Positions 1 through 5,898 of a stretch of 8,856 bases of DNA are shown in pieces. The position numbers and the translations under genes are program-made. This stretch comes from an uncultured Pirellula sp. (GTDB lineage Bacteria > Planctomycetota > Planctomycetia > Pirellulales > Pirellulaceae). Location: contig CAITIF010000723.1 in NCBI GenBank assembly GCA_903892365.1, forward strand, positions 1 to 8,856, written 5' to 3'. Under the pieces are notes generated by a model, which did not search any database, was not told the DNA's origin, and was given only the letters and a program-made list of their open reading frames with translations. The first letter of the stretch is position 1, and each line of letters begins with the position of its first letter.

Positions 1-341
1 TCGATCGATTTGTTTTCGAGGAGCTTGCGAATATCCTTCACATACTCGGGACGTTGGCCACCGTGAGCGGCAGCGAACTCATCGCATTTTTGTTGTCCGA
101 CTGCTTCATCCACATCGCAAATGTGCGTGACTTGAGTAAACTTGCTGGCACTGAAGCCATTTAAATGATCACCCCCGCGTCCACGTACGCCCACAACGGC
201 AACGGACATTTTTTCGTTCGCAGAAACCGCAGCTGGATTTTCTTCTACAGCTCGTAAGGTACCTGTTTGTGAAACAGCTACGGCCGCAGCCGAAGCCAGC
301 ATGGATCGTTCCAGGAACTCGCGACGTGACGAGCGATTCAT
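1..341 (-). CDS. Gfo/Idh/MocA-family oxidoreductase, Tat-exported (N-terminal part, runs off left edge)
   Basis: The reading frame opens at the ATG at 341-339 and continues to the window edge, giving 113 residues without a stop. An AGGAG ribosome site (complement of 349-353) lies 7 bases upstream and fixes this start. The N-terminus carries a twin-arginine signal: SRREFL at residues 5-10, then the hydrophobic stretch SMLASAAAVAVS, so the protein is probably exported folded through Tat. From residue 47 a Rossmann dinucleotide-binding start follows (VAVVGVRGRGG, glycines 51-57), with an acidic residue at the end of beta-2 (CDVD, D77) suggesting NAD(H) preference. This is the usual opening of the secreted Gfo/Idh/MocA dehydrogenases abundant in planctomycetes, which generally act on sugars or sugar derivatives. 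The substrate cannot be inferred because the C-terminal domain is outside the window. The neighbouring nth is divergent and unrelated. Confidence 0.85.
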   Translation of the reverse strand, partial: MNRSSRREFLERSMLASAAAVAVSQTGTLRAVEENPAAVSANEKMSVAVVGVRGRGGDHLNGFSASKFTQVTHICDVDEAVGQQKCDEFAAAHGGQRPEYVKDIRKLLENKSI

Positions 342-508
342 GATAGGACTCCTGTTCAACTTAATGATGTTGGAAGGAAATTGGATAGGATAAGTCGTGA
401 GGTCAGCACCTCGGCGGGTTGTCGGTCTGGCTGAGCCCCCTATGATAAACGATAAACAAGGTAAGAATCCACCTTTTTATCGCAAAAGAAGCCTGTAGCG
501 GGACGCCC

Positions 509-1159
509 ATGAATCGACAGGAAAGAGCGGACTATATCGCCACTCGCTTAGACGAGTTGTATCCCAATCCCCCGGTTCCGTTGGACCACCTTGATCCGTA
601 TACATTTTTGATCGCAGTGCTTTTGAGTGCTCAATGCACCGACAAAATGGTTAATCGGGTGACACCTCACTTATGGAAGCTCGCCGATAATCCGTTTGCC
701 ATGTCCGAGAAAAGTCGCGAGGCGATCCAGGAAATCATTCGCCCTTGTGGACTCTCACCCCAAAAATCGAAAGCCATTTTGGAGCTGTCAAAGATCTTGG
801 TTCGTGAGCATGCGGGACAAGTTCCAAACGATTTTGAAGTGCTGCAGACATTGCCCGGTGTTGGACGAAAAACCGCCAGCGTTGTGGTCAGCCAGGCATT
901 TGGCGAGCCCGCATTTCCAGTCGACACACACATCCATCGACTCGCTCAAAGATGGAAGCTAACCAACGGTAAGAATGTTTTGCAAACCGAGATGGACCTG
1001 CGGAAACTCTTTGCGAAAGAGAAATGGAATCGCCTTCATCTCCAAATCATCTTCTACGGGAGAGAACATTGTACGGCTCGAGGCTGCGATGGAACGGTGT
1101 GTGAAATCTGCACCACCCTATTTCCGAAGCGACGTACGGGTGTCGAAACCAAAAAGTGA
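509..1159 (+). CDS. nth: Endonuclease III (DNA glycosylase/AP lyase) with atypical cysteine spacing
   Basis: A bifunctional base-excision-repair enzyme that removes oxidised pyrimidines and cleaves the abasic site. At 216 residues it has the normal family length. The helix-hairpin-helix motif LPGVGRKTASVV (residues 115-126) contains the catalytic lysine K121, and FPVDTHIHRL (137-146) contains the catalytic aspartate D139. The glutamine/threonine region AQCTDKMVN (41-49) also matches the family. The C-terminal cysteines normally bind a 4Fe-4S cluster in a C-x6-C-x2-C-x5-C pattern. Here they are C188, C193, C198 and C201, i.e. C-x4-C-x4-C-x2-C, and nothing follows at the usual fourth position. 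Four cysteines are still present, so a cluster is possible but rearranged. The ribosome site is weak; the ATG at 509 fits the normal start of the family. The gene is alone and convergent with ndk. Confidence 0.93.
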   Translation: MNRQERADYIATRLDELYPNPPVPLDHLDPYTFLIAVLLSAQCTDKMVNRVTPHLWKLADNPFAMSEKSREAIQEIIRPCGLSPQKSKAILELSKILVREHAGQVPNDFEVLQTLPGVGRKTASVVVSQAFGEPAFPVDTHIHRLAQRWKLTNGKNVLQTEMDLRKLFAKEKWNRLHLQIIFYGREHCTARGCDGTVCEICTTLFPKRRTGVETKK

Positions 1160-1241
1160 TCGCTGATAGATTGTTTTGCCTGTAACACCGGCACCGAAAC
1201 TAGTTTGCCACTTTTGTCACTTCTTTGGCATGAAACGAAAA

Positions 1242-1267
1242 AAGCCGACTGCTGCTGCAATCGGCTT
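1242..1267 (-). terminator. Intrinsic terminator of ndk
   Basis: Seven-base stem AAGCCGA (1242-1248) / TCGGCTT (1261-1267) with a 12-base CTG-rich loop. Read on the minus strand it is followed by six T (complement of 1238-1243), partly shared with the stem. It lies 27 bases after the ndk stop codon. The U-tract polarity fits ndk and not nth, which has no comparable U-tract after this hairpin. Confidence 0.8.
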
Positions 1268-1294
1268 GATCCACTTCAAAATCGTTATCGCTAA

Positions 1295-1762
1295 TTAGTT
1301 TTCTTCTGGAGCTCGAATCACATCGGCCAGAGCGTACTTGGCTGGACAGAATTCGCTATCCGTAAAGTACAAGCTCAATTCGCGAGCGGCGCTTTCTGGG
1401 CTGTCGGACGCATGAACCAAATTCATTTGACGGCTGCTGCTGTATTCACCACGAATGGTGCCAGGAGCAGCGTTCATGCCGTTGGTGGCACCGAGCATCT
1501 CGCGAATGATGCGAATGACGTCTGGACCTTCCACCGCTATCGCAACAACTGGAGCCGAGGTAATGAAAGTTTCGAGGCTCTTGTAAAATGGCTTGCTCAC
1601 ATGTTCAGCGTAATGCTTCTGAGAAAGCTCGGGGGTTACGCGTAACATCTTCATAGCAACAATGGACAAGCCTTTGTTCTCAAAACGGGTGATGATCTGT
1701 CCCATCAAGCGTCGTTCTACACAATCTGGTTTGAGAAGCACCAAGCTTCGTTGAGTTGCCAT
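1295..1762 (-). CDS. ndk: Nucleoside diphosphate kinase
   Basis: Transfers the gamma-phosphate of ATP to other nucleoside diphosphates through a phosphohistidine intermediate, in the cytoplasm. The 155 residues cover the full family length. All key residues align: K11 (LLKPD), Y51, F59, R87, T93, R104 (GTIRGE), N114 and the catalytic histidine H117 in NLVHASDS. The segment between R104 and N114 reads EYSSSRQM instead of the more usual DFG-type sequence, a modest variant. The C-terminus (SEFCPAKYALADVIRAPEEN) is longer than in the shortest bacterial forms. The ATG at 1762-1760 has the ribosome site AAGGGG (complement of 1771-1776) 8 bases upstream. The gene is convergent with nth and followed by its own terminator, so it is probably a single-gene transcript. 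Confidence 0.96.
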   Translation of the reverse strand: MATQRSLVLLKPDCVERRLMGQIITRFENKGLSIVAMKMLRVTPELSQKHYAEHVSKPFYKSLETFITSAPVVAIAVEGPDVIRIIREMLGATNGMNAAPGTIRGEYSSSRQMNLVHASDSPESAARELSLYFTDSEFCPAKYALADVIRAPEEN

Positions 1763-1887
1763 GTGATTTACCCCTTATACAAAAGTTGCCTGGATATTTG
1801 TCGTGAGCCTCAAGAGGTTGAATTGTGGCCCAAATGCCAAATAGTTCAAGGTCGCTTGGGCCTTCCTTGGGTGACGATTTACGCAAA

Positions 1888-1917
1888 TTTCCCGCTATGG
1901 CTCGCCACAGCGGGAAA
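1888..1917 (-). terminator. Long hairpin, probable terminator of the secreted Pro-rich protein gene
   Basis: A perfect nine-base stem TTTCCCGCT (1888-1896) / AGCGGGAAA (1909-1917). Its 12-base interior contains a further TGGC/GCCA pairing, so the whole can fold as one long stem. It begins 33 bases beyond the stop codon at 1950 on the minus strand. The downstream T-run on the minus strand is short (TTT), so termination would depend mostly on the strong stem. It also separates this gene from ndk, 187 bases further along the same strand. Confidence 0.6.
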
Positions 1918-1949
1918 TCAAAAGTGCTTCAACGCCGGACTTTTCCGAC

Positions 1950-3185
1950 TTAGCGGCGTTTGGGCTGGCGAATCGGATTGCGTCGATTCGAAAGCAAATC
2001 TTCATCGTCGCCAGCGGGAGGTGGCTCAACCTTGGGGGCTGGTTCAGCGGCTGGTGCAGGCGGTTGCGGTACGACAGGTGCTGTCGCCGGCGCGGGAACA
2101 GGGGGGACAACCGCAGGGGCTGGTACAACCGGCGGCGCAGGAACTGGAGTTTCCGGTTTCGACGGTAATTCGAGTTTGGGTTCGGAATCACTCTCCTCCA
2201 AAAGAGCATCATCTTCAGCATTGGGTGGAGGAAGTGCCTCCGAAACGGGTGCTGGGGGGACTGCCGGCCTAGATGTAGGGGCCGGAACTGGAGTTAACGG
2301 TACGGCCGGGGTCGGTTGGTTGAGATTCCTTGGCGCCGCTGGGGCCGCTTGTGGGGCATTTCCTTGACCTTTCTGCCATGGCCAAGCCCCTGGAGCCGCG
2401 TCCGACGGGCTGGTCTCCGGCAGCACCATCTGCGGCTGTGGCTGCAAACGAGGTTGCATCATCTGCTGTGGGTAAGCCTGCTGTTGCATTCCTTGATGGG
2501 CGGGCATCATCGGTTGAGCAACAGGTGGTGAATGCATCATCTGGGTGTCATTTTGATAAGGTGCATTCTGATAAACCGAATTCGGGATACAGGGACCTTG
2601 ATCGTACTTGACCGCTTCGCGCCAATTGATGCAATCTGTAGGGTAGTGCGGGTTCCCGTAACTTGGCCGGCCAAAAACATGACCCGGATGAAACTGGTAA
2701 TTGCCAAAACACTGATTGCCACAAGGTGCATTGGGAATGGGAGCTTGACATGAATTGCAGGCTGGAGCACTTGGAGCCGTAATGTTGGGAACACCGCAAC
2801 CCGCTTGCCCTAGTCCAAGCCCTAAGCCCCCCCCTAAACCCAATCCGCCATGACCATTGAAGCAGCTTGGTTGTCCACAGGGTTCACATCCACCGGTTGG
2901 GCAGTTGTGGTACCCCTCGCTGAAACCAAACCCGAAGTAGCGGCCAGTGCCATTAAGTAATGCGCTACCAGCTCCAGGACTGCGCGGCAAACTGTAAACC
3001 GAGTGTGCCGGCATTCCACCTGCATAGCCCCAAGTCCCACCATGCCCCGCAGGAATGGGCGTCCCATGGGTCACTCCTGCGTCCGCACCGTAATAAGCCA
3101 TCGAGCCATATTGAGCGGAGGCTTGGGAGGCACCTAAGAAAACCAAGCCAATGGCACCAAGTCGCTTGATCCAAGGGAAGAACAT
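1950..3185 (-). CDS. Secreted Cys/Gly/Pro-rich protein, function unknown
   Basis: I do not recognise a known family. The N-terminus is a classical Sec signal peptide (basic WIKR, then GAIGLVFLGASQASA, with likely cleavage after ASA before QYG), so the product is exported. The first half of the mature protein is rich in Gly, Tyr and Cys: eleven cysteines, including CPTGGCEPCGQPSC and CNSC...PCGNQC clusters, and a GLGLGGGLGLGLG run. A Gln/Met/Pro-rich middle (MMQPRLQPQPQM) follows. The last ~120 residues are a Pro/Ala/Val-rich low-complexity tail broken by an acidic patch (NAEDDALLEESDSE) and ending in a basic QPKRR. Start choice: the longest frame begins with TTG at 3194, but AAGGA (complement of 3195-3199) directly abuts that TTG and sits 9 bases before the ATG at 3185-3183, so I choose the ATG (411 residues). 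Cell-envelope or surface structure is plausible for such a composition, but this is inference. Confidence 0.75.
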   Translation of the reverse strand: MFFPWIKRLGAIGLVFLGASQASAQYGSMAYYGADAGVTHGTPIPAGHGGTWGYAGGMPAHSVYSLPRSPGAGSALLNGTGRYFGFGFSEGYHNCPTGGCEPCGQPSCFNGHGGLGLGGGLGLGLGQAGCGVPNITAPSAPACNSCQAPIPNAPCGNQCFGNYQFHPGHVFGRPSYGNPHYPTDCINWREAVKYDQGPCIPNSVYQNAPYQNDTQMMHSPPVAQPMMPAHQGMQQQAYPQQMMQPRLQPQPQMVLPETSPSDAAPGAWPWQKGQGNAPQAAPAAPRNLNQPTPAVPLTPVPAPTSRPAVPPAPVSEALPPPNAEDDALLEESDSEPKLELPSKPETPVPAPPVVPAPAVVPPVPAPATAPVVPQPPAPAAEPAPKVEPPPAGDDEDLLSNRRNPIRQPKRR

Positions 3186-3574
3186 TGCAGCCAATCCTTA
3201 GCGATAATCGAGCAAAGGTCGAAGAAGAGACATTGCTCTCAACACAAATTAGTCCAACGGCATTCGATACGCGCAGCGCGATCCACATCGATGTTGGTTA
3301 TTGGAATCGACCATTCATCCATGGATGGTCAAGCTGAGTAGGCGGGTACCGTCGAATACGACAAAAGCCTGGAGCGGTTGTTCCGTCGAAGCAATCTATT
3401 TGGTTCCTGGTCCCGGCTCACAGTAGTTGGTATGTAGCGATTGTGCTTGTCGTTCTGTGTGGGCAAAGAAAATCATACAGGTAATCCCGTTCAATTTTGA
3501 CGGCCTGCCCAAACCATAGGCTAAGGTTCCTATCGGGCGTTACTGCCTGGATAACTGAACCGAGGTGAAATGAA
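3186..3574. other. 389-base divergent intergenic region with palindromes, no gene seen
   Basis: This region separates the secreted protein gene (minus) from the HAMP-like protein gene (plus) and should hold both promoters. I found no coding frame with a ribosome site. Visible structure: CGCGC-A-GCGCG at 3270-3280, the palindrome ACATCGATGT at 3285-3294, and the inverted repeat at 3309-3330 listed separately. A TTGACG at 3497-3502 followed after 19 bases by TAAGGT (3522-3527) is a weak promoter candidate for the plus-strand gene. Confidence 0.6.
3309..3330. promoter_or_regulatory. Palindrome CATCCATGGATG inside inverted repeat, operator candidate
   Basis: The perfect 12-base palindrome CATCCATGGATG occupies 3316-3327. 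An overlapping inverted repeat pairs GACCAT (3309-3314) with ATGGTC (3325-3330). It lies in the middle of the divergent intergenic region, 124 bases from the minus-strand start and 245 from the plus-strand start. The dyad symmetry suits a dimeric DNA-binding protein; the protein is unknown. Confidence 0.35.
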
Positions 3575-4351
3575 ATGAAGCCGCACAATCCCTATCGTAA
3601 ACGTCAACAAGTTTTTGCGGATCGAGCGATCCAATCCTCATTGGCTTGGCGACTGGCAAGCCATTGGTTGTTGTTCACAAGCGTTTTGCTGGTGCTCAAC
3701 ACGTTCTTGCAAATGAGCTTTTTGTTTCCGCAGCAGTCCTTTTCGAATGCGCTTCGCTCGGCTGCTTGGGCCCAAGTTCCGTTGCTGGCCTGTGTGGCCG
3801 TATTAGTACCGCTTTTCACCCGCGATGCGCTCCGAATCAGTAATCGTTTAGCTGGGCCGATGGTCCGTTTAAGACGGAGCTTGCAAGCGTTGGCAGCTGG
3901 CGAAAAAGTTCCGCCACTGGTGTTTCGCGAAAATGATTATTGGTTGGAAAGCGCAACCGAATTCAACCGCGTTCGCCAATTGGTACTCGGCCTATACAAA
4001 GACCTAGATATTCCCGATGGTCCACAAGGCTCTGAACAATTAGCGGTTGCGGCAAACTTGTTGCATGGTAATCCTCAAGCCAAAAAAACCACCATCGAAA
4101 GCACCCCATCAACCGGTGCCCTCGACAGCGCCGCTACTGAATCTGTTTCCGCCGATAAGCTTGCTCAGAGTCACTCGGCGCAGGAATCAAATACCTCTCC
4201 TCAGTCGTTATCGTTAGCCAACCGCGTGATCTGGCAAGGCGAGCGCAATCACAAACCGACCCGATATGTCAATCACGAAACGGAAACTCCTCCTCCCGCC
4301 ACCGACGCTACTGAACCGGCCGAAATCCCTGTCCAAGTCAGTCTGCGATAA
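3575..4351 (+). CDS. Two-TM membrane protein with HAMP-like linker and disordered C-terminal tail
   Basis: No named family is recognised. The basic N-terminus (RKRQQVFADR) is followed by a first membrane segment at about residues 31-51 and a second at about 66-84, separated by only a ~15-residue loop, so there is no sizeable periplasmic sensor domain. Residues 85-140 look like a HAMP linker: DALRISNRLAGPMVRLRRSLQALAAGE with the conserved proline (P95), then a second amphipathic helix ending in EFNRVRQLV. HAMP linkers normally pass a signal to a kinase, chemotaxis or cyclase domain, but here only a ~115-residue Ser/Thr/Pro/Ala-rich tail follows. The ribosome site GAGGTG (3562-3567) is 7 bases before the ATG at 3575; an ATG at 3570 reads immediately into a stop. 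The gene is convergent with the dehydrogenase gene, so it is probably monocistronic. Similar short HAMP-like proteins occur in planctomycetes and other Gram-negative bacteria; their role is unknown to me. Confidence 0.75.
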   Translation: MKPHNPYRKRQQVFADRAIQSSLAWRLASHWLLFTSVLLVLNTFLQMSFLFPQQSFSNALRSAAWAQVPLLACVAVLVPLFTRDALRISNRLAGPMVRLRRSLQALAAGEKVPPLVFRENDYWLESATEFNRVRQLVLGLYKDLDIPDGPQGSEQLAVAANLLHGNPQAKKTTIESTPSTGALDSAATESVSADKLAQSHSAQESNTSPQSLSLANRVIWQGERNHKPTRYVNHETETPPPATDATEPAEIPVQVSLR

Positions 4352-4360
4352 ATGACTTTA

Positions 4361-4383
4361 GGCTTTAACTCACTGTTAAAGCC
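4361..4383. terminator. Hairpin between convergent genes, possible bidirectional terminator
   Basis: A perfect eight-base stem GGCTTTAA (4361-4368) / TTAAAGCC (4376-4383) with a seven-base loop. It sits 9 bases after the stop of the plus-strand HAMP-like gene and overlaps the stop codon of the minus-strand dehydrogenase gene (4376-4378). Neither strand has a clear T-run after the stem, so intrinsic termination is uncertain. Its placement between two converging genes supports a shared 3'-end function. Confidence 0.45.
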
Positions 4384-5344
4384 GCACTTCATGAGGTAAG
4401 GGACGACCGTGGAGTCCGGCCAAGAGATTGTTAACCGCGATGTCGGCCATTGCCTGCCGCGTTTCAACCGTCGCGCTACCGATATGAGGCAAGATGACAC
4501 AACGTGCTATTTCACGCAGTGGTGAATCGCTGGGGAGCGGTTCAGGGTCGGTGACATCTAGTCCAGCTCCCCATATCTTTCCATGCTTCAGGGCATGATA
4601 CAAAGCGCTTTGATCAATCAATCCACCGCGCGCGGTGTTTATCAAGATCGCACTCGATTTCATCAACCCCAAGGTGGTCGAATTGATCAAATGATGTGTG
4701 CTCGGATTATAGTCCGCATGAAGACTGACAATATCAGCTCGCCGCAGCAGCGTTTCTAGGTTCACTCTTTTGGCGCTCAACAGCGTTTCCGCATCTGGCT
4801 TATCCGATCGCGCGGTATAGATCACATTCATGTCCCAGCCGTAATGCATACGCTTTGCCAATGCCATGCCTATACGTCCCATCCCGACGATACCGAGTGT
4901 GGCGCCGCGCAGTTCGAGGCCCAGCAACCCAAGCGGATCCCACGTCTTCCATTCCAGCCGCTTCACTTGCTCAAGCGACTCTGAAAATCGACGAGCGGTT
5001 GCCAGAATTAGCCCCGCTGCAATATCTGCGGTTGCTTCGGTCAACACACCAGGTGTGTTGCCCACTTTGATTCCACGCTGATGCGCTTCGCGTACATCGA
5101 TGTTATTGAATCCAACGGCATAGTTACTGACCACTCTCAGTTGCGATCCAGCTTGTTCAAAGACTTCAGCATCCATGCGATCACTTAGCAAACTCAGAAT
5201 GCCATCACATCCCTTTACATGCTTAAGTAACTCGGAACGTGATGGTGGAAGTTCGTCTGGCCAGACATCCAACTCCACTTCAGCCGCTAATCGTTTCAAC
5301 GCGAGTTCGGGAATGCGTCGGCAAACAAAGATTTTCTTTTTCAT
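4376..5344 (-). CDS. D-2-hydroxyacid dehydrogenase, glyoxylate/hydroxypyruvate reductase-like
   Basis: A cytosolic NAD(P)H-dependent enzyme of the D-2-hydroxyacid dehydrogenase superfamily, complete at 322 residues. The catalytic domain opens the protein (MKKKIFVCRRIPE...). The nucleotide-binding domain carries GMGRIG (G154-x-G156-xx-G159), and the catalytic triad is present: R239 (INTARGG), E268 (DPEPL) and H287 (LPHIGSAT). After the second beta strand the sequence is IYTARSDKP. An arginine here rather than an acidic residue resembles glyoxylate/hydroxypyruvate reductases that prefer NADPH. VGFNNIDV and NTPGVLTEATAD also fit that subgroup, so reduction of glyoxylate or hydroxypyruvate is the best guess; other 2-ketoacids remain possible. 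The ATG at 5344 has GGGAG (complement of 5351-5355) 6 bases upstream. It begins only 32 bases after the Rrf2 regulator stop, so it is probably the last gene of the cysH transcript. Confidence 0.9.
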   Translation of the reverse strand: MKKKIFVCRRIPELALKRLAAEVELDVWPDELPPSRSELLKHVKGCDGILSLLSDRMDAEVFEQAGSQLRVVSNYAVGFNNIDVREAHQRGIKVGNTPGVLTEATADIAAGLILATARRFSESLEQVKRLEWKTWDPLGLLGLELRGATLGIVGMGRIGMALAKRMHYGWDMNVIYTARSDKPDAETLLSAKRVNLETLLRRADIVSLHADYNPSTHHLINSTTLGLMKSSAILINTARGGLIDQSALYHALKHGKIWGAGLDVTDPEPLPSDSPLREIARCVILPHIGSATVETRQAMADIAVNNLLAGLHGRPLPHEVRL

Positions 5345-5376
5345 AAACGGCTCCCAAAGATCGGTGCGACGTCAGG

Positions 5377-5805
5377 TTAGATGTAAAACATGGAAGCAGG
5401 AAGCGTACCGACACGTTCGATAAGATCCGTGAGTGAGAGCTCCCGCAGCAGTTCCCGTTGCCGACAAGATAGTTGCTTCCAGAGTTCGACGACCGTATTG
5501 GCTTCGGCCGTTTGAGCTGCCAATTGTAAGTCAGGAGCCAACAAGTTGGGAGCGACCGCTTCAACAACATCCAGTACCGATATCTGCGAGGCGGGACGTT
5601 GCAGGAAGTAACCACCTGCTGAACCCCTCGAACTATTCACGAGTCCCGCAGTTCGCAATTGCTGCAAGATCTGAACCAGAAAGGGCATTGGAATCTGTTG
5701 ATCATCAACGATTTCGCGCAGAGCCACCGGCTTGCCGACCTCTTGGCGTTTAGCAAGCTCCATCATCGCAAGCAATGCATAATGAGCTCGAGCTGGTATT
5801 TGCAC
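5377..5805 (-). CDS. Rrf2-family transcriptional regulator without cluster-binding cysteines
   Basis: A small DNA-binding regulator, 142 residues, complete. The winged helix-turn-helix covers roughly residues 1-75: PARAHYALLAMMELA at the start, recognition region LREIVDDQQIPMPFLVQILQQL (29-50), and the wing LVNSSRGSAGGYFLQRP (55-71), followed by ISVLDVVEAV, all typical of Rrf2. Members such as IscR and NsrR bind an iron-sulfur cluster through three cysteines near residues 90-105. Here that stretch (APNLLAPDLQLAAQTAEAN) has none, and the only cysteine is C114, so this is a cluster-free type, as in the cysteine-metabolism regulator CymR. Its place between cysH and a dehydrogenase makes sulfur-assimilation control a reasonable inference. 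The start is GTG at 5805-5803, preceded by a GAGAG-type ribosome site about 6 bases upstream; MQIPARAHYAL matches the usual family N-terminus. The C-terminus (ERVGTLPASMFYI) is a short dimerisation-side tail. Confidence 0.88.
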   Translation of the reverse strand: MQIPARAHYALLAMMELAKRQEVGKPVALREIVDDQQIPMPFLVQILQQLRTAGLVNSSRGSAGGYFLQRPASQISVLDVVEAVAPNLLAPDLQLAAQTAEANTVVELWKQLSCRQRELLRELSLTDLIERVGTLPASMFYI

Positions 5806-5898
5806 GTTCGGCTCTCACGATGGAGTAATGAAAAATGAAAGTAGCTCGTCGGATTTACAGAACTGCTACCAAAGTGATCAAACGGACTGAGCGCACTG

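Noticed and set aside
444..457. Tandem GATAAAC heptamer upstream of nth
   Set aside because: Two short AT-rich copies are easily produced by chance; no palindromic structure or promoter match accompanies them.
1774..1783. TATAAG upstream of ndk as a -10 element
   Set aside because: It would start transcription at or beyond the ribosome site AAGGGG, and no convincing -35 lies at the right distance.
1751..2272. Plus-strand open frame of 173 codons overlapping the ndk start and the secreted protein gene
   Set aside because: It crosses the terminator hairpin at 1888-1917, lacks a ribosome site, and its protein has no recognisable features.
1960..2367. Gly/Ala/Ser-rich plus-strand open frame of 135 codons, antisense to the secreted protein gene
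   Set aside because: It is the mirror image of the Pro/Ala-rich tail; GC-rich repetitive codons keep the antisense frame open. It has no ribosome site or domain.
5841..5869. GTAGC/GCTAC inverted repeat between cysH and the Rrf2 gene as an Rrf2 operator
   Set aside because: The five-base arms are too far apart (19 bases) for a typical Rrf2 site and could be chance.
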